NCBI RefSeq assembly: GCF_900102855.1
Contig: NZ_FMWD01000001.1
Coordinates: 386,766-450,765 of the forward strand
Direction of reading: 5' to 3'
DNA length: 64,000 nt
DNA from: Thiohalomonas denitrificans
GTDB lineage: Bacteria > Pseudomonadota > Gammaproteobacteria > Thiohalomonadales > Thiohalomonadaceae
The notes under the pieces were generated by a model, which was given only the letters and a program-made list of their open reading frames with translations, was not told the origin of the DNA and ran no database searches. How positions within the stretch are numbered: position 1 is the stretch's first letter; every line of letters begins with the position of its first letter. Below are positions 17,296-26,473 of this stretch, in pieces. A program made the translations under genes and the position numbers.

Positions 17296-17322
17296 GAAAA
17301 GACTGAATAAAGGAAATCAGTG

Positions 17323-18102
17323 ATGTGTGATACCTGCGGCTGCAACATAACGTCCGGCAATCTTCATTTGGCGCAAGAGGCGCACGGCAATGATGGGCGC
17401 AATGCCGTCGAGGTGCTGACCGGACTTCTCTCGGCAAACGATCACAAGGCCCTGCACAATCGGGCACATCTGGACGCACACGGCGTGTTGGCCGTTAACC
17501 TGATGTCTTCACCCGGCGCGGGCAAGACCGCCCTGCTGGAGGCCACCATCGAGGCTGTCGGCGAGCGCTACAATGTAGCGGTGATCGAGGGCGACCTGGA
17601 GACCGAGAACGACGCCCGGCGGATTCGGGCCAAGGGAGTCCCGGCAGTACAGATCACCACCGGAACCGCCTGCCACCTGGATGCCCACCTGGTGCATGAT
17701 GCACTTCATGAACTGAAGCTGGAGGGATTGGATATTCTCTTTATCGAGAACGTCGGCAACCTCGTCTGTCCGGCAAGTTTCGATCTGGGCCAGCACAGCA
17801 ACGTCACCCTGCTTTCGGTCACCGAGGGCGATGACAAGCCGGCAAAATATCCGGTCATGTTTCGTGCCTCCGACCTGATGCTGGTCACCAAATCGGACCT
17901 CCTACCGTACCTGGATGACTTCCAACCGGAACGGGCCGAGCACTGCCTGAGGGAACTGGCCAGCGAGGTGCCGATGCTGACCCTCTCGGCCCGCAAGGCG
18001 GAGAGTCTCACCGAGTGGATCCATTGGCTCGACCAGCGCCTGATCGCCCACCGGACTGCCCTGTCCGAACGCCCTGCAGGAACACACCACCACCTGGGTT
18101 AA
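17323..18102 (+). CDS. hypB: Hydrogenase nickel incorporation GTPase HypB
   Basis: 259 residues from ATG 17323 (AAAGGA upstream; a GTG one codon earlier is less likely). The N-terminal MCDTCGC supplies the high-affinity nickel site C2, C5, C7. There is no His-rich stretch after it, so nickel storage is unlikely. The GTPase P-loop is SPGAGKT at 63-69. The second metal site of the G domain is C117-H118 and C149. HypB accepts nickel from or passes it to HypA and couples transfer to GTP hydrolysis. The adjacent upstream hypA makes this a two-gene maturation unit; hypC, hypD, hypE and hypF are not in the window. Confidence 0.93.
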   Translation: MCDTCGCNITSGNLHLAQEAHGNDGRNAVEVLTGLLSANDHKALHNRAHLDAHGVLAVNLMSSPGAGKTALLEATIEAVGERYNVAVIEGDLETENDARRIRAKGVPAVQITTGTACHLDAHLVHDALHELKLEGLDILFIENVGNLVCPASFDLGQHSNVTLLSVTEGDDKPAKYPVMFRASDLMLVTKSDLLPYLDDFQPERAEHCLRELASEVPMLTLSARKAESLTEWIHWLDQRLIAHRTALSERPAGTHHHLG

Positions 18103-18178
18103 CCACGGGGCGCACGGGGAATCCCGGGAGTTAAACCCCCGGTGCGCTCTTTGTGTGCCCCGTGGGTGCTTTTTCTTT
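18101..18178. terminator. Family B repeat after hypB acting as likely terminator
   Basis: ACCACGGGGCGCACGGGG at 18102-18119 can pair with GTGTGCCCCGTGGGT at 18153-18167, and TTTTTCTTT follows at once (18170-18178). The same palindrome type occurs elsewhere without a T-run, so here a repeat seems to provide the hypB terminator. Confidence 0.55.
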
Positions 18179-18190
18179 CCGCGAGCCTAG

Positions 18191-19885
18191 TCAGAGGCCG
18201 CGATCGGCCAACCAGCGCCAGAACCACCCCTCCGGACGCTCCTCGCCGGTGAGCAGATAGCGCAGGGTGTTGGGGTTACTCAGGGTCCAGGCGATTCGTC
18301 GTGCCGTCCCGGAGCTGCCGCAAAAAAGGATTCGATCACCACTTCGCAGAACAAAATCGGGCTTGGGGATTACAAAAGTGGCGCTCCCCCGTGCCAGCAT
18401 CAAGGGGATGCAGGGCAGCTCCTCGTTTCTATCCCCCGGGTCATGCAGCAGCAATCCGAGTCGGACCGATTCCGCCCCGGTCAGTGCCTCACGTACGGCT
18501 GGTGCCTGTTCCCGATCCAGCGTTATCGTCCAGATCTCCGGGACCAGATCACCGGTGACAGCGCTGATTCGGCTTACCAGTTCGTTGGCCCAGTCGTTAC
18601 TCCGGGTGCGGGTTTCACGAAGGAATTCCGTAAGCAGCGGAGTGGTCAGGGTAGCCAGTATTTTGCGGGCAATGATCTCGCTCCGCTCCATCACCAGATC
18701 GAGCCGGGCAGCCTCGAAAATGACATCATTGTCCTGCCGATTCTGCCGTGCGACGCGAAACAGGTGGGGATTGATCTCGCCGGCGGTCATGACAATCGAC
18801 AGGTTGTTGGCGTCGTCATCGGTGCCGGCAACGATTCCCGCAGCCTGGTCGATGCCCGCTGCCTCAAGGGTTTCCGCTTCAGTGCCCCGCCCCACCACAC
18901 AAAACCCGGTACATCCGGTGCCTTCCGGATCCGCTTCAATGACGACACTCTCCACCCCCTCCCCTTCCAGGCTGGACTGCACCGCTTTTCCGAACCGGCC
19001 ATAGCCACAGAGGATCCAGGCCCCGTGCGGAGGATAGAGCGGCATCGGCAGCGGGCTGTTGGGGATACCGGTCAGCCACTCCTCCAGCAGATGCGTACCG
19101 GGAGAGTGCAGAGCCAGGGCCAGCCGTTCACCGAAACTGTCAAAAGGATTGATGATGTATTCGGTCCCGAAGGAGGCCATATTGGCCTCTGCGGCATGAG
19201 ATTGAGCGCGGCAGATCACCAGAAGATCGGGACTCAGCAGCTTGCTGGTGATTGCGATCTCGAGATTGATCTGGTCATCGTTGGTCAGGGCCACCACACC
19301 CCGGCAACATTCGTGTTTCAGTCCCGCCTCCAGCAGCGCAGCGGGGACGCTGGCATCGGCGCAAAGCCCCGGCACATAACCAGCCAGGGTCTGCAGTTTC
19401 AGCTCGTTGATACGCTCCTGATCCAGGTCGATTACCACCGAATGGAGGCCGCGCCGATCCATGGACCGCACCAGCATCCTGCCGGTGTCGCCATAACCGG
19501 CGATGATGAAATAAGGTTCGTTGATGCGTTTCACCGCCCGACTGAAATTGCGTTTGGTCACCACCCGCCGGAAGGTGACGTCCTGCACCGTGGTGAGGAT
19601 CTTGCCGATGGCATAGAGCCAGGTGATGACCGTCAGGTAGATCGAGAATGCCGTCCAGAGGCGCTGCGCGGGTGTAAATTCGTAGGGGAGCTCGCCGAAA
19701 CCGATGGTCGTGGCCATGTAGCTCACGAAATAGAAGGCATGGAAAAAATCCATGTGCCATTCCGCACCCTGCGCATCCCGGCCCGGGATCAGTACCAGAC
19801 CCAGAATGGAAATGGCATAGGCGACGATGAGCGCCACCAGCGGCGCCCGCATGCGGCGCAGAATGAGAAAAACGATGGGATCCAC
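18191..19885 (-). CDS. Potassium channel protein with tandem RCK (TrkA-N) domains
   Basis: 564 residues. Two membrane helices at about 15-35 and 78-100 flank a pore loop with the selectivity filter TIGFGE at 60-65 (TxGFG type). Two RCK units follow, each with a Rossmann GYGDTGRM or GYGRFGKAV motif (near 118 and 293), each with a TrkA-C-like region. It should form an inner-membrane K+ channel or exchanger gated by nucleotide or redox state. The DUF6394 gene ends 6 bp upstream on the same strand, so the two probably form one operon. Confidence 0.88.
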   Translation of the reverse strand: MDPIVFLILRRMRAPLVALIVAYAISILGLVLIPGRDAQGAEWHMDFFHAFYFVSYMATTIGFGELPYEFTPAQRLWTAFSIYLTVITWLYAIGKILTTVQDVTFRRVVTKRNFSRAVKRINEPYFIIAGYGDTGRMLVRSMDRRGLHSVVIDLDQERINELKLQTLAGYVPGLCADASVPAALLEAGLKHECCRGVVALTNDDQINLEIAITSKLLSPDLLVICRAQSHAAEANMASFGTEYIINPFDSFGERLALALHSPGTHLLEEWLTGIPNSPLPMPLYPPHGAWILCGYGRFGKAVQSSLEGEGVESVVIEADPEGTGCTGFCVVGRGTEAETLEAAGIDQAAGIVAGTDDDANNLSIVMTAGEINPHLFRVARQNRQDNDVIFEAARLDLVMERSEIIARKILATLTTPLLTEFLRETRTRSNDWANELVSRISAVTGDLVPEIWTITLDREQAPAVREALTGAESVRLGLLLHDPGDRNEELPCIPLMLARGSATFVIPKPDFVLRSGDRILFCGSSGTARRIAWTLSNPNTLRYLLTGEERPEGWFWRWLADRGL

Positions 19886-19891
19886 GGTCCG

Positions 19892-20275
19892 TCAGCGGCG
19901 CAGGTTGACGGTTTCGGCGATGAGCAGGGTCACCGACGTCACGTTGGCCAGCATCGCCCCTCCGGCGAGTGAAACGATGCTGCTCATGGTACCGGGGCTG
20001 ATACCGGCATCGGTCACCTGCCAGGCAAAACCCCAAATTACCGCGGCAGCCAGCAACTGCAAGTCGGCCACCAGGCTGGTAGCGAGCAGTACCGCGCCCA
20101 TCTGGGTACGATCACCAAACTTGAGCACCGTGGCGATCAGATTGACCACAATCGCCGCGAACAGCTCATAGACATTGTGGTGGTGGGGATTATCGATTTC
20201 GCCGACGAAAAAACCGAAATTGAGTGTCAGCGCCAGTACGATGAAAAATCCGAAGACGACCTTTTCGAGGTTCAT
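19892..20275 (-). CDS. DUF6394 family membrane protein
   Basis: 127 residues from ATG 20275, after which MNLEKVVFGFFIVLAL begins a first membrane helix. Four membrane segments are likely (4-24, 32-50, 60-80 and 95-120). The NPHHHNVYEL loop after helix 1 is a striking His cluster that may bind metal. The family is uncharacterised; the tight linkage to a K+ channel with RCK domains suggests an accessory role in ion transport, which is inference. Confidence 0.7.
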   Translation of the reverse strand: MNLEKVVFGFFIVLALTLNFGFFVGEIDNPHHHNVYELFAAIVVNLIATVLKFGDRTQMGAVLLATSLVADLQLLAAAVIWGFAWQVTDAGISPGTMSSIVSLAGGAMLANVTSVTLLIAETVNLRR

Positions 20276-20391
20276 TGTTATCGGCCTTCCGGTTAGGGGC
20301 ATGCATTAAGTGTATAGAGTCCTTGTCCTCAGACAAATGGAGGACACACCTTCGTAAGAGATTGGCTTCAGGTGCGGCAGACCGCCAGGAG

Positions 20392-21060
20392 TCAGTCGCA
20401 GGAGGCGAGGCGGTGTGCCCGGCGGGTGGTCTCGGGCAGGCGATAGCGCGTGGTACAGGCCATCACCCACTCCACCGCATGTTCCAGCCCCATCCGGTGA
20501 CCGGGTGAAATAAAAAGCGGTTTGACGCGGGATCGCGTGCGCAGTACCGCGCCGATACGCTCCCCCCTGTCCACCAGCGGCACCGACTCCCCGCGCCCCT
20601 CGGGCACCGCATCATGCGTTCCCACCAGGCGTGTCTTTGCCACGCCGATAGCCGGCACATCGAGCAGCACGCCAAGGTGACTGGCAATCCCGAAGCGACG
20701 CGGATGGGCAATACCCTGCCCGTCGCAGAGCAGAAGATCGGGGCGACTATCCAGCCGCGCCATCGCCTCCAGGACCGCCGGAACCTCCCGAAACGACAGC
20801 AGACCGGGAATGTAGGGCATCCGAGTGGGCTGCCGGGCAATAGCATGCTCGTGCAACTCCAGGGAGGGATAGGCCAGCACGGCCACCGCCGCCCGAGTAA
20901 TCGTATTCCGCGCCTCGAAACCCACATCGACGCCCGCCACCCAGCGGATCTCCCCGTACCGATCAGTGATCTCCACCCGGCCGCGGAGCTCCTGCTGAAG
21001 CGCAATCGCCTCCTTGGGCGTCAAATCCCAGCGATGTTCGAAAACGGGATGTAGTGCCAA
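20392..21060 (-). CDS. nfi: Endonuclease V (deoxyinosine 3' endonuclease)
   Basis: 222 residues. The family motifs are intact: GVDVGF with D45, [11 protein letters not shown] with E92, and [12 protein letters not shown] with D113. These acidic residues hold the magnesium that cuts the second phosphodiester bond 3' of deoxyinosine, in repair of deaminated adenine. The PYIPG wedge motif that senses the lesion is also intact. It stands alone, with repeat-rich gaps on both sides. Confidence 0.93.
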   Translation of the reverse strand: MALHPVFEHRWDLTPKEAIALQQELRGRVEITDRYGEIRWVAGVDVGFEARNTITRAAVAVLAYPSLELHEHAIARQPTRMPYIPGLLSFREVPAVLEAMARLDSRPDLLLCDGQGIAHPRRFGIASHLGVLLDVPAIGVAKTRLVGTHDAVPEGRGESVPLVDRGERIGAVLRTRSRVKPLFISPGHRMGLEHAVEWVMACTTRYRLPETTRRAHRLASCD

Positions 21061-21083
21061 GCCGGCACCTCGATTTAAATTCT

Positions 21084-21110
21084 AAAACCACAGAGGACAC
21101 AGAGGACAGA
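21084..21110. repeat. Half-copy of interspersed repeat family C
   Basis: AAACCACAGAGGACACAGAG resembles the left arm of the palindrome at 25040-25126 and similar elements. No right arm is seen nearby, so this is a fragment. Confidence 0.4.
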
Positions 21111-21172
21111 TTGTAATACGAAGAATGGCAAATCGGATCAACGCATCTCACATGCAGAATGACCCCAACGTT

Positions 21173-21245
21173 CACCTCTCACCTCTCACCTCTCGCCGCT
21201 CGCCACTAGCTACTCGCCACTAGCCACTCGAGACTAGCCACTCAC
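21173..21245. repeat. Low-complexity degenerate tandem repeat (CACCTCT / CCACTAG units)
   Basis: Short units such as CTCACCTCTCACCTCT give way to CGCCACTAGCTACTCGCCA and CACTAGCCACTCGAGACTAG. The unit is about 7-14 bp and imperfect. It lies 50 bp before the thioredoxin-like gene. No spacers or conserved 25-40-bp repeats are present, so it is not CRISPR. Confidence 0.6.
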
Positions 21246-21293
21246 CCGTCTCTTGCCGTTAGAATGGCGCTTTTTCCGGCATAGACAGCAATC

Positions 21294-21638
21294 ATGAGCG
21301 ATAAGAGTCCGTTTATCTTCGACGCCGACGTCGACAACTTCAATGAAACCGTCATCGAGGCCTCCCGCGAAACGCCCATCCTGGTGGACTTTACCGCGGA
21401 CTGGTGCGGCCCCTGCCTCTCCCTCGGGCCCATTCTCGAACGGGTGATTCCTGAATACCAGGGGGCAGTCATCCTGGCCAAGGTGGATGCAGACGAAAAC
21501 ATGAAGCTTTGTGGCCATTACGGTCTGCGCGGCTTCCCCACCGTGCTGCTGTTTCGTGATGGTGAAGAAATGGAGCGCTTCAGCGGCGCCCAGTCCCCCT
21601 CCTTCGTGCGTGATTTCGTCGACCGGAATATCGACTGA
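21294..21638 (+). CDS. Thioredoxin family protein
   Basis: 114 residues, no signal peptide. The active site is WCGPC at 37-41 and the cis-proline is in GFPTVLLF (about residue 82). The length and motif fit a cytoplasmic thioredoxin that reduces disulfides. It carries one further cysteine, in MKLCGHYGLRG, next to the active-site face. The gene is alone and is unlikely to be the main trxA, which often lies next to rho, but it cannot be excluded. Confidence 0.85.
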   Translation: MSDKSPFIFDADVDNFNETVIEASRETPILVDFTADWCGPCLSLGPILERVIPEYQGAVILAKVDADENMKLCGHYGLRGFPTVLLFRDGEEMERFSGAQSPSFVRDFVDRNID

Positions 21639-21790
21639 TCCGGCGCATCGTCTGGAACGAATCGCCGTCACACCGTTCCGGTCGGCAACGGGTGCCCCAA
21701 CCTGCTGCGGCGCCGGGTGCTATCCTGCACCTCCATGGAGAAGCGGAAAATCGGGGCTGACCCTCTCCCATGTCTTGAGAACTGCCGTCG

Positions 21791-22480
21791 ATGTTTCTGG
21801 AATTGCACAACCTTGCCAAAGAGTATCTGGAGGGTAAGCACCGACGCACGGTGTTTTCCCACCTGGACCTCGGGGTGGCATCCGGTGAACGGATCGTCCT
21901 GCTGGGCCGCAGCGGCTCGGGGAAGTCGACGCTGCTGAATCTGATCAGCGGTATCGATCTGCCCTCCGCCGGAGAGATCCGGGTGGGTGAGGCGCAGCTG
22001 ACTACGATGAACGAGTCGCAACGAACCCGCTTCCGGCGTCGGCATATCGGTTTTGTCTATCAGTCCTTCAACCTGATACCGACCCTCACGGTGGAGGAGA
22101 ACGTGCGCCTTCCGCTGGAACTGAACGGCCGACGATCGGAAACTGAACTGCGGCGTGCGGCCGATCTTCTGGAACGTGTGGAACTGGGTGACCGGCTCGA
22201 CAGCTTCCCCGACACCCTCTCGGGCGGCGAACAGCAGCGGGTGGCACTCGCCCGCGCCCTGGCTCACCAACCGGCTCTGCTGCTGGCGGACGAGCCGACC
22301 GGCAATCTCGATGCAGAGACCGGGGCCCGCATGCTGCAGCTGATCGACGAACTAACCCGGGAGGAGCGTGTCACCCTGCTCATGGTCAGTCACGGCACCG
22401 AAGCCTTGCCACTGGCCGATCGGGTGCTGCGGCTCGAACAGGGTCGGCTGCTGGAGGGACTGCGGGAGCCACGGCCTTGA
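21791..22480 (+). CDS. ABC transporter ATPase (LolD/MacB/AttE-like)
   Basis: 229 residues with Walker [10 protein letters not shown] at 39-47, signature [15 protein letters not shown], and Walker [13 protein letters not shown]. The family is the LolD/MacB/FtsE type, which drives FtsX-like permeases that act on lipoproteins, peptides or other envelope molecules rather than small-solute import. The stop overlaps the permease start by 4 bp (TTGA), which indicates a two-gene operon joined to the downstream AttH-like lipoprotein. Confidence 0.9.
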   Translation: MFLELHNLAKEYLEGKHRRTVFSHLDLGVASGERIVLLGRSGSGKSTLLNLISGIDLPSAGEIRVGEAQLTTMNESQRTRFRRRHIGFVYQSFNLIPTLTVEENVRLPLELNGRRSETELRRAADLLERVELGDRLDSFPDTLSGGEQQRVALARALAHQPALLLADEPTGNLDAETGARMLQLIDELTREERVTLLMVSHGTEALPLADRVLRLEQGRLLEGLREPRP

Positions 22481-24999
22481 CCCCTACACTCTGGCTGTCG
22501 GGGTTACGCTATCACCTCCGTCACCGCTGGCAGCTGGTTCTGGCAGTAGTGGGCATTGCTCTCGGGGTGGCGGTGGTGGTCGCCGTGGATCTGGCCAACG
22601 AGAGTGCACGGCGTGCATTCGCCCTCTCCATGGAGAGTATTGCCGGACAAGCCACCCACCAGATCGTAGGCAGCCCCCTCGGCATCGACGAAGCGCTGTA
22701 CGCCCGCCTGCGCAGTGAGGGCCTGCACCCTTCCGCGCCCGTGGTCGAGGGGTTCGCCGAAAGCCGCGGACGCACCTTTCGTCTGCTGGGGCTGGATCCC
22801 TTTGCCGAACCGCCGTTTCGACCCCACCTCTCCTTCCGAAGCCGCAGCGAGATCGATCTCAACCGCCTGCTGACCGAACCCGGAACGGTGGTGATCAGCC
22901 GCTCCAATCTTCGTGAGCTGGAACTCGGCAGCGGCGATTCGCTGGAGCTGGACATCGGCGGCCGACCGGCCGTGGTGAAGATTGCCGGGACCATGGATTC
23001 GGACGATCGGATGGAGCGGCAGGCGCTGGATGGCATGCTGGTCGCCGATATCGCCACCGCACAGGAACTGCTCGACATGGTGGGACGGCTCAGCCATATC
23101 GATCTCATCCTCGAACCGGCCGAAGTCGAGCCCATACGGACACGGCTTCCCTCCGGGATTCACCTCCAGCGCGCCGAAAACCGTACCCGGGTAATGGAGC
23201 AGATGACCCGCGCCTTCTCGGTCAACCTCACGGCGCTCAGCCTGCTGGCACTGCTGGTGGGTCTGTTCCTGATCTACAACACCATGACCTTCTCGGTTGT
23301 GCAGCGCCGCCCGCTGCTCGGCAATCTGCGCGCCCTGGGTGCGAGCCGCCGGGAGATCTTTTGGCTCATTGCCGGCGAAGCCCTGTTCCTGGGGGCGGTG
23401 GGCACGGCCATCGGGATCGGCGTGGGCATCGCTCTCGCCCAGGGATTGCTGGGACTGGTCACCCGCACCATCAATGACCTCTATTTCGTCCTTAATGTCA
23501 CCGCGCTGACCGTCACACCGACGGCTCTCGCCAAAGCAGTACTGCTGGGACTGGGGGCGACCCTGGCCGCAGCCGTTGCACCGGCCCTCGAGGCGACCCG
23601 CACCCCGCCCCGGCTGATCACCACCCGCTCCCGGGAGGAGATCCGCTACCGCACGGTCGCACCTCGGGCGGCCGCCATCGGCGGGGTGGCCATGGCGACC
23701 GGCGGCCTGCTCCTGCTCTACCCCTCGCAGGCCCTGGCTCCGGGATTCATCGCCCTGTTCCTGATCATCCTCGGTTTCGCACTGGGCGTGCCCTGGATCA
23801 CCGGAAACATCGTGGCCCTCGCAGAGCGGCTCGGTCGCCGCCGGCTCGCAACACCGGAGCGACTCGCCCTGCGGGGCGTTCGCGCATCGTTGAGCCGCAC
23901 CGCCGTGGCAATCGCCGCCCTGGCGGTAGCCGTATCGGTCAGCGTCGGCATGGCGGTGATGGTGGAGAGCTTCCGGCAAACCGTACACCAGTGGCTGCAG
24001 TTCACTCTTCAGGCCGACATCTATGTCTCTCCCGGTTCGGCGGTCTCGGCCCGCCGCTCGCCGCCGCTGCTCCCGGAGGTGATTTCGCGCGTGCGACAGA
24101 CCTCCGGCGTCGCCGACCTCTCCACCTACCGTGGCCTTGAGGTGGGCAGCGAATTCGGTCCGATACAGCTGCAGGCACTACACCTCAACCAGCAGAGCCG
24201 CACCGGTTACCGGTTCCGGTCCGGGGAGCCGAAACGGATCTGGCCCGCCTTCGAAGAGGGCGCCGTCCTGGTCTCCGAGCCATTCGCGCATCGCTCCCAA
24301 GTAGTGCCCGGTGACCGGCTGAACCTCGATACCGCTAGCGGGGCCCGGACGTTTCCGATCGCGGGTATCTTCTACGACTACGAGAGCGACCGCGGCACGG
24401 TGGTGATGGCCCGCGCGGTCTACGAGCAGTGGTTCGCGGACCAGACGGTAAGCGGCTTGGGGGTTTACCTGGAGCCGGGGGCCGATGTGGAGCAGACCAT
24501 GGAGCGTCTGCAGAGCCGGGTGTCCGATCTGCAAGGCGTGAGAATCCGCTCCAACCGGGATATCCGGGAGGCTTCCCTGGCCATCTTCGATCGCACCTTC
24601 ACCATCACCGAGATCCTGCGCCTGCTGGCAGTGGCCGTCGCCTTCACCGGGGTGTTCAGCGCCCTGATGGCGCTCCAGCTGGAGAAGGCACGGGAGTTCG
24701 CCATCCTGCGGGCGATCGGCATGACGCCGGGCGAATTATGGCGCCTGGTTACGCTCCAGACCGGTGTGATGGGGCTGATTGCCGGACTCCTGGCCCTGCC
24801 CCTGGGTCTGCTGCTCGCCGCCATCCTGATCGAGGTCATCAACCGGCGCGCCTTCGGCTGGACGCTCTGGCTGCAACTCCCCCCGGAGGCGCTGATCCAG
24901 GGAGTGCTGCTCGCGGTGGCCGCCGCCCTGCTGGCGGGGCTCTATCCCGCCCATCGCCTGGCCTCCTCGCCACCGGCCACGGCACTACAGGAGGAGTAG
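22477..24999 (+). CDS. ABC transporter permease, FtsX/MacB type (fused, AttF/AttG-like)
   Basis: 840 residues from a TTG overlapping the ATPase stop. A first membrane helix lies near 15-35, followed by a large periplasmic MacB_PCD domain (about 40-230). Three helices with the FtsX pattern (FLIYNTMTFSVVQRR...LRALGASRREIFWL) follow at about 250-380, then a second membrane-periplasm-membrane unit from about 400 to 830 ending in another FtsX set (LRAIGMTPGELWRL). In effect two FtsX domains are in one chain. It would move or extract an envelope substrate using the preceding ATPase. Confidence 0.88.
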   Translation: MTPTLWLSGLRYHLRHRWQLVLAVVGIALGVAVVVAVDLANESARRAFALSMESIAGQATHQIVGSPLGIDEALYARLRSEGLHPSAPVVEGFAESRGRTFRLLGLDPFAEPPFRPHLSFRSRSEIDLNRLLTEPGTVVISRSNLRELELGSGDSLELDIGGRPAVVKIAGTMDSDDRMERQALDGMLVADIATAQELLDMVGRLSHIDLILEPAEVEPIRTRLPSGIHLQRAENRTRVMEQMTRAFSVNLTALSLLALLVGLFLIYNTMTFSVVQRRPLLGNLRALGASRREIFWLIAGEALFLGAVGTAIGIGVGIALAQGLLGLVTRTINDLYFVLNVTALTVTPTALAKAVLLGLGATLAAAVAPALEATRTPPRLITTRSREEIRYRTVAPRAAAIGGVAMATGGLLLLYPSQALAPGFIALFLIILGFALGVPWITGNIVALAERLGRRRLATPERLALRGVRASLSRTAVAIAALAVAVSVSVGMAVMVESFRQTVHQWLQFTLQADIYVSPGSAVSARRSPPLLPEVISRVRQTSGVADLSTYRGLEVGSEFGPIQLQALHLNQQSRTGYRFRSGEPKRIWPAFEEGAVLVSEPFAHRSQVVPGDRLNLDTASGARTFPIAGIFYDYESDRGTVVMARAVYEQWFADQTVSGLGVYLEPGADVEQTMERLQSRVSDLQGVRIRSNRDIREASLAIFDRTFTITEILRLLAVAVAFTGVFSALMALQLEKAREFAILRAIGMTPGELWRLVTLQTGVMGLIAGLLALPLGLLLAAILIEVINRRAFGWTLWLQLPPEALIQGVLLAVAAALLAGLYPAHRLASSPPATALQEE

Positions 25000-25039
25000 C
25001 CAAATGAAAAAACGGTCCATAGGGCATGGCACAACAATG

Positions 25040-25126
25040 CACCACTGAGACGCAGAGGGCGCGGAGGAACAACATGAAAACTTTTCAGTCATTCAATTCT
25101 CTGCGTTCCTCTGCGTCTCCGCGGTG
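25040..25126. repeat. Interspersed repeat family C palindrome, overlapping a gene start
   Basis: The left arm at 25040-25066 (CACCACTGAGACGCAGAGGG and onward) is nearly complementary to 25099-25126, which ends CTCTGCGTCTCCGCGGTG. The element contains the RBS (GGAGG at 25062-25066) and the ATG (25074) of the following lipoprotein, and its right arm encodes residues 9-18 of that protein. Confidence 0.75.
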
Positions 25127-26264
25127 CAAAAAAATCAGTTTTTCCTGCGCGGTCCCTCTGTTGGCGCTCCTGCTGAGCGGGTGCGGACCGGCACCCGACC
25201 AACCGGCGGACGGAGGCAGTCTGGCCGTTTCGGAGGCGTTGGGCGGCGATATCGAAGGCTACGCCCGCGCCACCGAGCCACGCGAGTTCAAGTTTCCGGC
25301 GGATCACGGACCGCATCCCGAGTTTCGGACCGAGTGGTGGTATTTCACCGGCAATCTCGCGGATCGCCGTGGAGAGCGTTACGGCTTCCAGCTGACGCTG
25401 TTCCGGAATGCCCTCGCTCCGGAGCCGCTGGAGGGCCCCTCCCGCTGGCGAAAGCGGCAGGTCTATATGGCCCACCTCGCCCTGACCGATGTGGCGGGCG
25501 GACGTTTCGTGGCCGAGGAACGATTCGCCCGCGCCGCTCTGGGGCTGGCCGGTGCGCGTGCCGCACCCTTTCGGGTATGGCTCGAGGATTGGGAAGTCTC
25601 CGGCGGCGAGGGCCGCCACCCCTTTCCCGTGACCCTGCGCGCGGGCAATGATAAGGACGGCATTGAGCTGACCCTCGGTATGGAGAAAACACCCATCCTG
25701 CAGGGCGAGGCGGGCCTGTCGCAGAAGAGCGAGGAACCCGGGAATGCCTCCTACTACTACTCCTACAGCCGCCTCTCCGCTAGCGGCCGTATTACCATCG
25801 ATGGCGTCCAACGACAGGTGGACGGCAGCGCCTGGATGGACCGGGAGTGGAGCACCAGCGCCCTGGGGCCGGAGCAGAGCGGTTGGGACTGGTTCGCGCT
25901 GCAACTCGATAATAACGTCGACCTGATGCTGTATCGGCTGCGCCGCCGGGACGGCTCCACCGATCCTGCCAGTGCCGGCAGTCTGGTGTCCCCGGAAGGC
26001 GAGCGCACGGCGCTCCGGGAAGAGGACTTCGAAGTCACTGTGACCCGTCACTGGGAAAGCCCCCGGGGCGGCCGTTACCCTGCTGGCTGGCGGCTGCAGC
26101 TTCCGCAACAGCAGCTCTGGCTCCGGGTGGAGCCCCTGCTGGCCGACCAGGAACTCGATCTGTCGGTCCGCTACTGGGAAGGCGCGGTGCGGATCAGCGG
26201 CGAGCACCGCGGGCAGCCGGTCGCGGGGTACGGTTACGTGGAGCTGACCGGCTATGCGGAGTAG
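25074..26264 (+). CDS. AttH/CrtC-like lipocalin-fold lipoprotein
   Basis: 396 residues from ATG 25074, preceded by GGAGG; an ATG at 25026 lies before the repeat and gives a non-signal N-terminus. Residues 1-36 are an unusually long leader with the hydrophobic core VPLLALLLSGC, so C37 is the likely lipidated cysteine. The mature part has the twin lipocalin-like layout of carotenoid 1,2-hydratase/AttH proteins: FRTEWWYFTGNL near 84, and GSAWMDREWSTSALG near 260. It stands directly after the ABC genes, as AttH does in AttEFGH systems. It is probably a periplasmic partner of that transporter; true hydratase activity is less likely. The first 18 residues derive partly from a repeat. Confidence 0.8.
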   Translation: MKTFQSFNSLRSSASPRCKKISFSCAVPLLALLLSGCGPAPDQPADGGSLAVSEALGGDIEGYARATEPREFKFPADHGPHPEFRTEWWYFTGNLADRRGERYGFQLTLFRNALAPEPLEGPSRWRKRQVYMAHLALTDVAGGRFVAEERFARAALGLAGARAAPFRVWLEDWEVSGGEGRHPFPVTLRAGNDKDGIELTLGMEKTPILQGEAGLSQKSEEPGNASYYYSYSRLSASGRITIDGVQRQVDGSAWMDREWSTSALGPEQSGWDWFALQLDNNVDLMLYRLRRRDGSTDPASAGSLVSPEGERTALREEDFEVTVTRHWESPRGGRYPAGWRLQLPQQQLWLRVEPLLADQELDLSVRYWEGAVRISGEHRGQPVAGYGYVELTGYAE

Positions 26265-26396
26265 CCAGTAAACACTTCCCACGCCAGACCGTGCTGCACC
26301 CCTTCCGTGACAGCGCGATCCGGAAAGGCTCCTGATGGAGTGTCCACCCCTCGAGACTTATGGAAAACCTGCAGTGTCAGGCCTGAACGGGATCCC

Positions 26397-26447
26397 GTCG
26401 GGTTGAACCCGACCTCCGGCAAAAACCGCAGGTCGGGCTTTAGCCCG
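26397..26447. repeat. Two short palindromes (GTCGGGTTGAACCCGAC and CGGGCTTTAGCCCG)
   Basis: The first hairpin is at 26397-26413, the second at 26434-26447; GGTCGGG units link them. They lie between the convergent AttH-like and clpB genes and may act as a two-way terminator or be REP remnants. No long T-run is adjacent. Confidence 0.5.
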
Positions 26448-26473
26448 TCATATCTCTGAGAAAGAATTGCGGA

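Noticed and set aside
18443-19972. 509-codon open frame on the plus strand opposite the K+ channel gene
   Set aside because: It is a high-GC shadow: its product has no recognisable domain, while the minus-strand product has the full channel and RCK motifs.
21173-21245. Possible CRISPR or regular tandem array
   Set aside because: Units are short, irregular and without unique spacers; this is low-complexity sequence.
22504-23988. 494-codon open frame on the minus strand opposite the ABC permease
   Set aside because: Composition (Gly, Gln, His-rich) is typical of an antisense shadow, and the permease frame has clear FtsX domains.
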